Below are positions 18,720-27,172 of a stretch of DNA of 64,000 nucleotides, piece by piece (position 1 is the first letter of the stretch; each line of letters begins with the position of its first letter). Made by a program: the position numbers and the translations under genes. The stretch is from NCBI GenBank assembly GCA_045535305.1, contig JAZSLJ010000007.1, positions 8,868 through 72,867 on the forward strand, read 5' to 3'. This stretch comes from UBA1081 sp045535305 (GTDB taxonomy: Bacteria > Bacillota > Clostridia > Oscillospirales > Acutalibacteraceae). Under the pieces are notes generated by a model. That model ran no database searches. It was given only the letters and a program-made list of their open reading frames with translations, and had not been told where the DNA came from.

Positions 18720-19685
18720 TTATATTGTGTTGCCGTAAAAGGCATCTCTGAACCATACCTCATCGGCTTCAAATTCTTTGCCTGTAAGATAGGATAAAAT
18801 CCCTGCATCCGAAGTAAAAGCAAAACCTACTCTGTATGAATAAAGGCATTGTTTTTTGTAACCGCCGAATTTTTTATTAAGTTCATTGGTGCCGTACTTT
18901 CCGTCGCCGAGAAGCGGACATCCTATTGAAGCAAAATGCGCCCTTATCTGATGTGTTCTGCCTGTATGAAGCCTTACATCAACAAGGCTCAGGCCGTTTC
19001 GTGTTTCAAGCACGTTATACTCCGTTATCATTGTTTTTCCGCCTTCAACAGGGTGAGAATAAACTCTGACTTTATTCTTGTTTTCATCCTTTATCATATA
19101 AGATGTAAGAGTTGTACTTTTCTGTTTCGGGCAACCGATAACAATGCACAGATAACGCTTATCAATCTCGCGATTTTTGATTTTTTCATTAAGAATACGC
19201 AAAGCTTCGGCATTTTTTGCGGCGATTACTATTCCGCCCGTATTTCTGTCGATTCTGTTGGCAAGAGCAGGCGTAAAGGAGTTTTCCGTTTTAGGGTCAT
19301 ACTCCCCTTTTTCATAAAGATAACGCATAACTCTTGTTATAAGCGTATCAACATATTCTCCCTCATCGGGATGCGACAAAACACCCGCTTTTTTATTAAG
19401 CAGAATTATATTTTCATCCTCGTAAACAATATCAAGGCTTGCGGGAGCTTTCAAAAAATCATAATTATCCTGCGTTGCTTCAAAAAATTCATCGTTTATA
19501 TACATATCCACAACATCGCCTACGCAAAGTCTTGCTGCGATATCGCTTTTTTTACCGTTGACCTTAATTCGCTTCAATCTTATATACTTATACATCAGAT
19601 TTTTGGGAAGCATCGGAGCAACCTTAACTATAAATTTGTCAAGACGCTTATCAGCATCGTTTTTTGCTATAACAAAAGATTTCAT
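18720..19685 (-). CDS. RluC/RluD-type 23S rRNA pseudouridine synthase
   Basis: The 321-residue protein has an N-terminal S4-like RNA-binding segment (about residues 10-75) and a RluA-family catalytic domain. The catalytic Asp lies in NRIDRNTGG, a variant of the usual HRLDRxTSG. The late motif HTGRTHQIRAHF and the LLGDGKYG block are also present. It isomerises uridines in 23S rRNA or a similar RNA; the exact site is not readable. The HRLD histidine is replaced by Asn, seen in some subfamilies. It overlaps the upstream membrane gene by one base (TAATG). Confidence 0.9.
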   Translation of the reverse strand: MKSFVIAKNDADKRLDKFIVKVAPMLPKNLMYKYIRLKRIKVNGKKSDIAARLCVGDVVDMYINDEFFEATQDNYDFLKAPASLDIVYEDENIILLNKKAGVLSHPDEGEYVDTLITRVMRYLYEKGEYDPKTENSFTPALANRIDRNTGGIVIAAKNAEALRILNEKIKNREIDKRYLCIVIGCPKQKSTTLTSYMIKDENKNKVRVYSHPVEGGKTMITEYNVLETRNGLSLVDVRLHTGRTHQIRAHFASIGCPLLGDGKYGTNELNKKFGGYKKQCLYSYRVGFAFTSDAGILSYLTGKEFEADEVWFRDAFYGNTI

Positions 19686-20455
19686 TAAACAATAACTCCG
19701 CTTTCCTCAAGCTCCGCACGAATAAGCTCGCCCACAGCCCTCTTTTCTGCTTTGAGCTGTTTTCTTGCAATACTGTTCATTACAATATTAACAATAAACA
19801 AAGCCATACCTACAAACAGACCTGATGAGAGCTTTATACTCATAATTTCGGGGATTGCAGAAGCAAGCATTGAAGACGAAACAACTACGCATACCGCCGC
19901 AGCAATAAAAAACACAAGACTCATTACACAACAGACGATATTGCCCTTTGCATGATAACCAAAACCGGAAATGAGTATAACAACAAAATTAAGTACACCC
20001 GCTACGACTCCGAGAAGCACAAGTGCAAGTGCAACATAAAGCAGAATAAATGCGGGACCGGACCTTTCAAGGAACATAAAATTAAACATGGAGCCAATAT
20101 CGCTAATATCAATATTACCGTTGACAAATGCAAGCACGATGCTCAGAACTGACACACCCTCGCTTCCTGAGGAAAAGGGCAACGCAGTTGTAACCGTTAC
20201 CATAGGAAAAAGGAAAAATACAAGAGGTGCAAAAGTCAGAGCAAACCTTGCAATTCTGAATTTATTGCCGAAAAGAGATGATTTAAATGCGCCGACTGTT
20301 CTTCTGAATGATTTAAAAGATGCTTCTGCATTCTCCGCATCCTTATCAAGCCTTTCCTCCCAATTATAGTTGGGAATATTCACTTTACATACAGGACATT
20401 CCGCTTTAATATCTATCAAACGCAGTCTGTAACCGCAATGAGGACATCTTGCCAT
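19685..20455 (-). CDS. Zinc-ribbon integral membrane protein of unknown function
   Basis: The 256-residue protein has an N-terminal Cys4 zinc ribbon (CPHCGYRLRL then CPVCKVN, about residues 3-25) and a charged stretch. Four or so hydrophobic segments follow (about 70-90, 130-160, 165-190 and 205-225 onward). I do not recognise a named family; zinc_ribbon plus membrane-domain proteins of this kind are common in Clostridia without known role. Start: ATG at 20455 has AAAGGG 8 bases upstream; ATG at 20461 is too close to that site. Longer reading upstream overlaps the preceding transporter gene and is rejected. It is coupled to the pseudouridine synthase gene by a one-base overlap. Confidence 0.75.
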   Translation of the reverse strand: MARCPHCGYRLRLIDIKAECPVCKVNIPNYNWEERLDKDAENAEASFKSFRRTVGAFKSSLFGNKFRIARFALTFAPLVFFLFPMVTVTTALPFSSGSEGVSVLSIVLAFVNGNIDISDIGSMFNFMFLERSGPAFILLYVALALVLLGVVAGVLNFVVILISGFGYHAKGNIVCCVMSLVFFIAAAVCVVVSSSMLASAIPEIMSIKLSSGLFVGMALFIVNIVMNSIARKQLKAEKRAVGELIRAELEESGVIV

Positions 20456-20481
20456 TTTCATAACCCTTTCTTTATGTAATC

Positions 20482-21984
20482 TTATGTATAATTTATTGCC
20501 ACTGCAAGAAGCATAAACACAACAGACAGTACACCTTCCACCGCAAAAAGTTTCCATGACCATTTAAGCCATTTTTTATAAGAAACACCAATCATACCTA
20601 TGGCGATTATCATTATTCCGCTTGTGGGGAACAGCAAATTAGTAAAACCGTCTGCCATACAGAATACCATTACCATTGACTGCCTTGTAACGCCGAGGAG
20701 GTCGCACAGCATACTCATAAGAGGAACTATAAGAAACGCCTTTGCGGTACTGCTGCCTATAAAGAATTCAAGCACCACAATAAACACAAACATAAGCAGA
20801 ATTGCCGTATAGGGCGACACTCCGCTCATTACGGTATCTATTGCATAAAGCAAAGTATGCATAATTCTGCCTTCGTCAAGAATGTATGTTATTGCAAGAA
20901 TACAAATTACAAGCGGCACAATCGGTAATGCGGTTTTTACACCTTTGCCGAATGCCTTAAAAAGATTTTTACCTTTAAGACCTGCAAGTCTGCCTGCTAT
21001 CAGTCCGCCTACGGGGAAGAAAACCGCCATACAGCCCAGTGATGCAACACTGCCTATATCGCTGAGTATATCGTTATCTGTATACGCACCCGCATAGCTC
21101 ATAACAAAGGATGTTACTATACCTGCAAGCACGGCAAAAAGACAGCACACAAAAGCTTTTGTTGCACGTCTTATATTATCGTCTTCAAGCACGCTCATTG
21201 ATTCTGACATTGAATACTTTTCTCTGTTGGCATTATCACTTTCATAAGCAATAGAGAGTCGGGGATTTTTTTCAATTTTTTTTGCATAGCGTATGAGAAA
21301 TACAGTAAGAGTTATATATACAGCAACAAAAAATATAACTCTTAATCCCAGACCTGAAAAAACCTCAAGACCTGCAAGCTTCTGTACGGTAGCAACGTTA
21401 AAGGGGTTAAATGTTGCGGCAGTAAAGCCGAATGCTATTGCTACAAGGCTCATACCGAGTCCCAGCAGAGAATCCCATCCCATAGCAAGCGAAACTGCAA
21501 CGGCAATAGGTACAAGAGTAAGACTTTCTTCAAGAATACCTGCACTGGAGCTTAAAATCATACAGGCAAGCACCATAACGGCAATAAGCAGATAAGGACG
21601 GTTGCGGAATTTATTTACAATAACAACCATTATGTATTTCAGCACGCCGATTCTGTCAAGAATCAGGAATGTGCCGCCGATAAGAATGATTATAGCCATA
21701 ATCATAATGCCCGTAGATGCATTATCGCCTAAAAATGCAAGCACGGGTGATGCAACGATTTTCCACAGCGGTAATGTATAATCTTCAAGCTGGGCATAAG
21801 TGCCGTCAACTATAGAGCCGTTGGCATCCACCATATATTCACCTGCAGGCACAACCTGAGTAAGTATACCTACAAACACAAGCACACCAAGCAATACGGC
21901 AACTATACTGAATACCGTCTTTTTGTCTATACTCAGACCTTCCGACGGGGCAGTCTGTTTTATTTCTGAAGAATTTTTATTCAT
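20482..21984 (-). CDS. YfcC/DcuC-superfamily anion or amino-acid transporter
   Basis: The 500-residue membrane protein has about 12 hydrophobic segments. Its N-terminal pattern is that of YfcC proteins: one helix, then LTQVVPAGEY, a short extracellular loop, and the SSSAGILEESLTLVPI block. The family covers C4-dicarboxylate carriers and putative basic amino-acid antiporters, so the substrate is left open. A ribosome site (GGTGA) precedes the start. It is the promoter-proximal gene ahead of the zinc-ribbon membrane protein, with 26 bases between them. Confidence 0.85.
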   Translation of the reverse strand: MNKNSSEIKQTAPSEGLSIDKKTVFSIVAVLLGVLVFVGILTQVVPAGEYMVDANGSIVDGTYAQLEDYTLPLWKIVASPVLAFLGDNASTGIMIMAIIILIGGTFLILDRIGVLKYIMVVIVNKFRNRPYLLIAVMVLACMILSSSAGILEESLTLVPIAVAVSLAMGWDSLLGLGMSLVAIAFGFTAATFNPFNVATVQKLAGLEVFSGLGLRVIFFVAVYITLTVFLIRYAKKIEKNPRLSIAYESDNANREKYSMSESMSVLEDDNIRRATKAFVCCLFAVLAGIVTSFVMSYAGAYTDNDILSDIGSVASLGCMAVFFPVGGLIAGRLAGLKGKNLFKAFGKGVKTALPIVPLVICILAITYILDEGRIMHTLLYAIDTVMSGVSPYTAILLMFVFIVVLEFFIGSSTAKAFLIVPLMSMLCDLLGVTRQSMVMVFCMADGFTNLLFPTSGIMIIAIGMIGVSYKKWLKWSWKLFAVEGVLSVVFMLLAVAINYT

Positions 21985-22028
21985 AATTATTCACCGGATT
22001 TGAATATTGATTAAATTTATACTCATTA

Positions 22029-22057
22029 ATTATATACAAAATAAACATCAATTACAA
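22029..22057 (-). promoter_or_regulatory. Sigma-A promoter of the YfcC-type transporter
   Basis: On the minus strand TTGTAA (22052-22057), 17 bases, TATAAT (22029-22034). Confidence 0.6.
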
Positions 22058-22104
22058 GATTATTCAAAAATTTTTTATTTTTTTCAACTTTTTTAATTTA
22101 ATGG

Positions 22105-22133
22105 TTGTAATTTCCGTTTTACGGTGCTATAAT
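22105..22133 (+). promoter_or_regulatory. Sigma-A promoter of the GH35 gene with palindromic spacer
   Basis: TTGTAA (22105-22110), 17 bases, TATAAT (22128-22133). The spacer contains the short inverted repeat CCGTTTTACGG (22114-22124), a possible operator between -35 and -10. Confidence 0.6.
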
Positions 22134-22201
22134 GGTATAAATTATTATGTGTTATTATGCAAATAAACTTTTATGAAAGCACGGACAGGAGCGATTAGTA
22201 A

Positions 22202-23983
22202 ATGGAAACAACTAAAACTTTTGCCATCGGCAAAGACGGCTTTACTCTCAACGGTGAACCCTTTACCGTTGTTTCGGGAGCTATACATTATTTCAGAATT
22301 CCTAAGGAATACTGGCGCGACAGAATGCTCAAGCTCAAAGCTTGCGGTTTCAACACGGTAGAAACTTACGTTGCATGGAACTGTCATCAGAAGAATGAAG
22401 ATACTTTTGATTTCAGCGACAACAACAATATCGAGGAGTTTCTTGACATCGCCGCAGACCTCGGTCTTTATGCTATCGTAAGACCCGGTCCGTACATCGG
22501 CGGTGAATGGGAATTCGGCGGCTTCCCCTGGTGGTTGCTTAAATATGACGATATTGAGCTTCGTTGCATGAATGAAAGATACATAGGGTTTGTAGACAAA
22601 TACTTTGACGAGCTTATTCCCAGACTTGCAACTCACCAGATCACAAAGGGCGGCAACGTCATTATGGTTCAGGTTGAAAACGAGTACGGAAGCTACGGCA
22701 ACGATGCTAAATATATGCAGTATGTTGCGGCAGGTCTTATCAACAGAGGTATTGACGTACCTCTTTACACCGCTGACGGTATTGAAGACCATATGATTGC
22801 AAACGGCTCTATTGACGGCATTCTCAAAACCGTTAAATTCGGTGCTAACCCCTCTGTTAACTTCCCCTATCTTCGTGAGTTCCAGCCCGAAGGCCCTCTT
22901 ATGTGTTCCGAATTCTGGAACGGTTGGTTTGACCAGTGGGGTTACAGACATTACGAAAGAAGACCTCAGGACGCGGCACGAAGCCTTCAGCGTATTATGG
23001 CTGACGATGCATCTGTTTCTGCTTATATGTTCTGCGGCGGTACAAACTTCGGCTGGATGAACGGCGCAAACTTTGACACAGAGTACAAGCCCATCGTAAA
23101 CAGCTACGATTCCGACGGTGTTCTTACCGAAAGCGGAGATATTACAAAGAAATACGAGCTTTTCAAAAAGACTATTGCAAACCACGTAAAGCAGGAAGAA
23201 GAAACTACTCTTGATCCTCAGGTTCCCAAGGCAAAGTACGGTGCTATCCCCTTTACACATTGTGCAGGACTTTTTGAAAATATAGATAAGCTTTCCAGCG
23301 CGTTTGAATTGCTCAAACCCGTTCCCATGGAAAAACTCGGTCAGGGTTACGGTTACATTCTTTACAAAACTCACATCAAAGGTCCAAGCGATTATCAGCC
23401 TCTCGTTATTAAAGAAGTACACGACAGAGCTTACATTTTCGTAAACGACGACCTTTATGCTGTACAGTCAAGAAATGACGAAGAATCAATCGTATCACTC
23501 AGAGTTCCCGCAGAAGGCATTGAGCTTTCAATTCTTGTTGAAAATATGGGCCGTGTAAGCTTCGGTCATGAGCTTAAAGATCATAAGGGTATCACCGAAT
23601 ATGTAAGACTCGGACAGAACTATCTTTACAACTGGACTGCATATCCTCTTGAGCTCAACGACCTTTCAGTTATTGATTTCAAGGCTGAACCTGATATGGT
23701 ATTTTTTGACCATCCCACATTCTACAAAGCTCAGTTTATCATTGAGGAAACACCTGCCGATACATTCGTAAAACTCCCCGATTTCACAAAGGGTATGATT
23801 TTTGTAAACGGCAAACCTCTTTCAAGATATTGGAGCAAAGGCCCTCAGCTTTCTGCATATCTTCCCGCACCGTTCCTTAATAACGGAGTTAACGAGATTG
23901 TCATTCTCGAACTTGAAGGATTCAAAAAAGGCAGAAAGAATCCCGTTGTAGTTCTTGACAATCATCCCGAACTTGACGGTTAA
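22202..23983 (+). CDS. Beta-galactosidase, GH35
   Basis: The 593-residue protein is a complete GH35 enzyme: GAIHYFRIPKEYW at the N terminus, the acid/base Glu161 in QVENEYGSYG and the nucleophile Glu237 in CSEFWNGWFDQWG. C-terminal beta-domains end with the family block FVNGKPLSRYW. GH35 members release terminal beta-galactose from oligosaccharides or glycan antennae. There is no signal peptide, so it acts in the cytoplasm. The start is preceded by AGGAG. Downstream, the UPF0126 gene starts 1 base after its stop, so they may be cotranscribed. Codon use is richer in C-ending codons than in the neighbours, which fits high expression. Confidence 0.95.
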   Translation: METTKTFAIGKDGFTLNGEPFTVVSGAIHYFRIPKEYWRDRMLKLKACGFNTVETYVAWNCHQKNEDTFDFSDNNNIEEFLDIAADLGLYAIVRPGPYIGGEWEFGGFPWWLLKYDDIELRCMNERYIGFVDKYFDELIPRLATHQITKGGNVIMVQVENEYGSYGNDAKYMQYVAAGLINRGIDVPLYTADGIEDHMIANGSIDGILKTVKFGANPSVNFPYLREFQPEGPLMCSEFWNGWFDQWGYRHYERRPQDAARSLQRIMADDASVSAYMFCGGTNFGWMNGANFDTEYKPIVNSYDSDGVLTESGDITKKYELFKKTIANHVKQEEETTLDPQVPKAKYGAIPFTHCAGLFENIDKLSSAFELLKPVPMEKLGQGYGYILYKTHIKGPSDYQPLVIKEVHDRAYIFVNDDLYAVQSRNDEESIVSLRVPAEGIELSILVENMGRVSFGHELKDHKGITEYVRLGQNYLYNWTAYPLELNDLSVIDFKAEPDMVFFDHPTFYKAQFIIEETPADTFVKLPDFTKGMIFVNGKPLSRYWSKGPQLSAYLPAPFLNNGVNEIVILELEGFKKGRKNPVVVLDNHPELDG

Positions 23984-23984
23984 T

Positions 23985-24635
23985 ATGTCCTTTTCACAAA
24001 TAATATTTTTTGCAGCAGAGCTTATAGGCACTGCTGCATTTTCCATAGCGGGCACATTGGTTGCCATTCGCCGTGAGCTTGATATTTTCGGCGCAGTCGT
24101 AGTTGGAACGGTAACGGCTGTAGGCGGCGGATGTTTAAGGGATATTCTGCTTGGTCAGTTTCCGCCAATGATGTTCAAAACACCTGTATACGCCACATTG
24201 GCGGCAGTATTGGCAATAGTTGTATTTATACTTGAATACATAATCGCCGCAAGAAGAATCCTTGAATCAAAAACTTATGAAACGGTAGTAAACGTTTTTG
24301 ACGCGCTGGGGCTTGCGATATTCGTTGTTGTAGGTATAAACACCGCATCCAAAAGCGGATACGGCGACAACGCATTCTTATCGATATGCGTTGGTGTACT
24401 GACGGGTATAGGCGGCGGCGTTATAAGAGATTTGTTTGTCGGCACAGTTCCTATGGTGCTTAAAAAACACATTTACGCTCTGCCTGCCATAATAGGCGGA
24501 ATTATATATTATTATATTATTCTTTTCAGCGCAAATGAATTTGCTGCCGTTATCGTAACCATTGTTTTTATTATGGTTATAAGGATTCTTGCGGCGCATT
24601 TCAAATGGGATCTGCCAAAAATCAAGCAAAAATAA
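23985..24635 (+). CDS. UPF0126/TRIC-like membrane channel protein (YicG family)
   Basis: The 216-residue protein has seven predicted membrane helices and the two duplicated glycine blocks of the family, VTAVGGGCLRDILLGQFPP and LTGIGGGVIRDLFVGTVP. Bacterial members are related to trimeric intracellular cation channels and some are linked to amino-acid transport. ATG at 23985 lies one base after the GH35 stop, and its own ribosome site is weak, so translation is probably coupled to the GH35 gene. An ATG ten codons upstream would overlap GH35 and is less likely. Confidence 0.85.
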   Translation: MSFSQIIFFAAELIGTAAFSIAGTLVAIRRELDIFGAVVVGTVTAVGGGCLRDILLGQFPPMMFKTPVYATLAAVLAIVVFILEYIIAARRILESKTYETVVNVFDALGLAIFVVVGINTASKSGYGDNAFLSICVGVLTGIGGGVIRDLFVGTVPMVLKKHIYALPAIIGGIIYYYIILFSANEFAAVIVTIVFIMVIRILAAHFKWDLPKIKQK

Positions 24636-24643
24636 AACCACAC

Positions 24644-24672
24644 TTGACAAAGTGCGGATAATACCATATAAT
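24644..24672 (+). promoter_or_regulatory. Consensus promoter of antisense RNA, toxin locus 1
   Basis: TTGACA (24644-24649), a 17-base spacer and TATAAT (24667-24672): both hexamers match the consensus fully. It begins 9 bases after the stop of the UPF0126 gene and points toward the toxin gene. Confidence 0.85.
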
Positions 24673-24678
24673 ATAAAT

Positions 24679-24776
24679 GCAAGGTGTTACCGATAGACGG
24701 TTGCACCCTCTAAAGAAATTGAGTTAAAAGTTATAACCGCTTATCTTTGCAGGGATTGGGCGGTTATTTCTTTTTA
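24679..24776 (+). ncRNA. Predicted antisense RNA of type I toxin locus 1 (RatA-like)
   Basis: From the promoter's expected start near 24679 the transcript runs through AAGGTGTTACC to a terminator: stem ATAACCGC (24733-24740) with GCGGTTAT (24760-24767) followed by a T-rich tract. No good ORF lies in it. Its 3' end overlaps the last codons of the toxin gene on the opposite strand, as in TxpA/RatA-type systems. Its segment CACCCTC (24704-24710) can also pair with the toxin Shine-Dalgarno sequence. Size is about 97 nt. Locus 2 at 32253-32348 has the same plan. Confidence 0.75.
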
Positions 24777-24862
24777 TGCTGATAAATCGAAACAAGTAAT
24801 CCGATAATGCTTATAATTATCATAGTAAACGCAAAAAGCGATTCATATGTAACGAACTGCAT
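24764..24862 (-). CDS. Type I toxin-like small membrane peptide (Hol_Tox/TxpA-like)
   Basis: A 32-residue ORF starts MQFVTYESLFAF, continues with a single hydrophobic helix rich in Ile/Leu/Val, and ends in the basic tail QHKKK. This shape is that of type I holin-like toxins of Firmicutes (YE near the N terminus, one helix, lysine tail). The start has GGGGGTGG 4 bases upstream, and that ribosome site can be sequestered by the upstream CCACACCCTC segment. Its message would start near 24922, leaving a structured leader of about 60 nt. Toxicity is inferred from form and from the antisense arrangement. Confidence 0.75.
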   Translation of the reverse strand: MQFVTYESLFAFTMIIISIIGLLVSIYQHKKK

Positions 24863-24928
24863 CTGACCACCCCCTTACGAGGGTGTGGATTCAACCGCCT
24901 ACCGTTTAAGGTAGCACCTTACAACAGG

Positions 24929-24957
24929 AGTATACATATTTTTACTGTTATTGTCAA
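24929..24957 (-). promoter_or_regulatory. Toxin promoter, locus 1
   Basis: On the minus strand TTGACA (24952-24957), 17 bases, TATACT (24929-24934). The transcript would begin with AAGGTGCTACC, nearly the same 5' sequence as the antisense RNA. Confidence 0.8.
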
Positions 24958-25011
24958 CATTTTAAATAAACACTTAATTTTCACATATCTATGTTTTGGC
25001 GGTTTTTACTA

Positions 25012-25040
25012 TTGCGAAAAAGGTCGTATAAGAGTAATAT
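25012..25040 (+). promoter_or_regulatory. Likely promoter of typA
   Basis: TTGCGA (25012-25017), 17 bases, TAATAT (25035-25040), 34 bases before the TTG start. Confidence 0.5.
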
Positions 25041-25074
25041 ATATTAGTATAAATATTAATTAGAAGGTGCTATT

Positions 25075-26898
25075 TTGAATACTGCGCAGAATGTCAGAAA
25101 TATTGCAATTATCGCTCACGTTGACCACGGTAAAACAACTCTTGTTGACCAGATGCTTCATCAGAGCGGCACATTCAGAGCAAACGAACAGGTTGCTGAA
25201 AGAGTTATGGACTCCAACGACCTTGAAAAAGAAAGAGGAATCACAATCCTTTCAAAGAACACATCAGTTCACTACAACGGTGTTAAAATAAACATTATAG
25301 ACACTCCCGGCCACGCTGATTTCGGCGGCGAGGTTGAGCGTATTATGACAATGGTTGACGGCGTTCTTCTGCTTGTTGACGCTTTTGAGGGCTGTATGCC
25401 CCAGACACGCTTCGTGCTTTCAAAGGCTCTTGCACTCAAGAAAAAGCCTCTTGTTGTTATCAATAAGATTGACCGTCCCGGTGCAAGACCTGCCGAGGTT
25501 GTTGACGAAGTGCTTGACCTCTTTATTGAGCTTGGCGCAGACGAGGACCAGATTGAATTTCCCGTAGTTTACGCATCTGCAAGAGAGGGCTATTCTTCAC
25601 TCAACGCTGATGACAGACAGGGTGATATGCAGCCGCTTCTTCAGGCTATTATTGACAATATCGACTCCCCCGAGGGCGACGAAGAACAACCTTTACAGCT
25701 TCTTTTCTCCAGCCTTGATTACGACGACTATGTAGGCAGAATCGGTGTGGGCAAAGTTGAACGCGGCAGAGTCAAAATGGGTCAGAACGTTGTTATCTGC
25801 AAGCAGGACGGCACTACACAGAATGTTAAGGTTTCAAGACTTTATCAGTTTGAAGGCTTAAGACGTGTTGAGGTTGCCGACGCAAAAGCAGGCGATATCG
25901 TTGCTGTTTCGGGCATTGAAGGTCTTAACATCGGTGAAACAATCTGCGATATAAACTGTGTTGAGCCTCTCCCCTTCGTTAAAATTGATGAACCCACCAT
26001 CTCCATGAACTTTATGGTTAACGACAGTCCCTTTGCAGGTCAGGAAGGTAAATTTGTTACATCAAGAAACATCCGTGCAAGACTTTTTAAAGAGGTTGAA
26101 ACAAACGTAAGTATGAGAGTTGAAGAAACCGAAAATACCGACACGTTCAAGGTTTCGGGCAGAGGCGAGCTTCATCTTTCAATCCTTATTGAAACAATGA
26201 GAAGACAGGGCTATGAATTTGCAGTTTCAAGACCCAAGGTTATTCTCAAAAAAGGCGAAAACGGCGAAACTCTTGAGCCTATGGAACTGCTTATTGTTGA
26301 AGTTCCCGAAGCTTACGTGGGCGCTGTTATGGAAAAAATCGGTTCACGTAAAGGCGAGCTTGAAGATATGAGCATCCGCGACGGCGGCACAACACATCTT
26401 GAATTCAAAATCCCCGCAAGAGGACTTATCGGCTACAGAAGCGAATTCCTTACAGACACAAACGGCTACGGCGTTATGAACAACCTGTTTGCAGGCTATG
26501 AGCCTTTCAAGGGCGACATTCAGACCCGCGACAGAGGTTCAATCGTTGTTCACGAAACAGGTGAAAGCACCGCATACGGTCTTTTCAATACTCAGGACAG
26601 AGGCAGACTTTTCATCGGCCCCGGTGTACCTGTTTACGAGGGTATGATCTGCGGCGAATGTGCAAAAAATGAGGATATCGTATGCAACGTCTGCAAGAAA
26701 AAGCAGATGACAAACACACGTGCTGCAGGCTCGGACGATGCACTCCGTCTTGTTCCCCATTCCACATTAAGCCTTGAACAGAGTATGGAATTTTTGAGTG
26801 AAGACGAGCTTCTTGAAGTAACTCCCAAGAGTCTTAGACTTCGCAAAATGATTCTTTCCAAGGAATTAAGACTTAAACAGCAGTACAGAAGAAAGTAA
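25075..26898 (+). CDS. typA: TypA/BipA ribosome-binding GTPase
   Basis: The 607-residue translational GTPase has the G1 loop AHVDHGKTTL, the switch II DTPGHADFGGEV, and the G4 motif NKIDRPGARP. EF-G-like domains III and V and the BipA C-terminal domain follow. TypA acts in ribosome assembly and stress or cold adaptation. Full length matches the family (about 605-615). The start is TTG, preceded by AAGGTG; no ATG lies near. The stop TAA (26896-26898) overlaps the first bases of a repeat element with terminal inverted repeats. Confidence 0.95.
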   Translation: MNTAQNVRNIAIIAHVDHGKTTLVDQMLHQSGTFRANEQVAERVMDSNDLEKERGITILSKNTSVHYNGVKINIIDTPGHADFGGEVERIMTMVDGVLLLVDAFEGCMPQTRFVLSKALALKKKPLVVINKIDRPGARPAEVVDEVLDLFIELGADEDQIEFPVVYASAREGYSSLNADDRQGDMQPLLQAIIDNIDSPEGDEEQPLQLLFSSLDYDDYVGRIGVGKVERGRVKMGQNVVICKQDGTTQNVKVSRLYQFEGLRRVEVADAKAGDIVAVSGIEGLNIGETICDINCVEPLPFVKIDEPTISMNFMVNDSPFAGQEGKFVTSRNIRARLFKEVETNVSMRVEETENTDTFKVSGRGELHLSILIETMRRQGYEFAVSRPKVILKKGENGETLEPMELLIVEVPEAYVGAVMEKIGSRKGELEDMSIRDGGTTHLEFKIPARGLIGYRSEFLTDTNGYGVMNNLFAGYEPFKGDIQTRDRGSIVVHETGESTAYGLFNTQDRGRLFIGPGVPVYEGMICGECAKNEDIVCNVCKKKQMTNTRAAGSDDALRLVPHSTLSLEQSMEFLSEDELLEVTPKSLRLRKMILSKELRLKQQYRRK

Positions 26899-27031
26899 AC
26901 AATAATTTAATGTACAATGTACAATTTACAATGTACATTATTAATAATATATAAATCGGGTTAAAGGGCGAAGCCCTTTCCTCAATTGTACATTATACAT
27001 TGTACATTGTTAATTAGCTAAATTATTGTTT
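26897..27031. repeat. MITE-like intergenic repeat E1 with 13-bp terminal inverted repeats
   Basis: The 275 bases between typA and the PHP gene hold no ORF. A perfect 13-bp inverted repeat, AAACAATAATTTA (26897-26909) and its complement (27019-27031), bounds arms made of reiterated TGTACAAT/ATTGTACA units. The centre is a core hairpin AAAGGGC-GAA-GCCCTTT (26963-26979). A closely related element lies at 51991-52110 in the opposite orientation, and a shortened one at 63351-63410. No transposase is encoded. Confidence 0.8.
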
Positions 27032-27058
27032 ATCATAAAAATTTCAAAAATTTCATTT

Positions 27059-27090
27059 GAGCATCACAGAAAAAGTGATGCTCTTTTTTT
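27059..27090 (+). terminator. Rho-independent terminator after typA and repeat E1
   Basis: GAGCATCAC (27059-27067) pairs perfectly with GTGATGCTC (27075-27083), loop of seven bases, followed by seven T. Confidence 0.9.
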
Positions 27091-27111
27091 CAAAAAATAC
27101 AACAAAAACTA

Positions 27112-27141
27112 TTGCATTTTTATTACAAAAAGTGGTATGAT
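27112..27141 (+). promoter_or_regulatory. Likely promoter of the PHP-domain gene
   Basis: TTGCAT (27112-27117), 18 bases, TATGAT (27136-27141). Confidence 0.5.
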
Positions 27142-27172
27142 TATATAAATAAATAAATAAGGAGGAAAACTT

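Noticed and set aside
22145..23422. A 425-codon open frame on the minus strand
   Set aside because: It lies wholly opposite the GH35 gene, which has full family motifs and a ribosome site; the antisense frame has Cys/Val/Phe-rich noise and no start signals. Such frames come from codon bias of the real gene.
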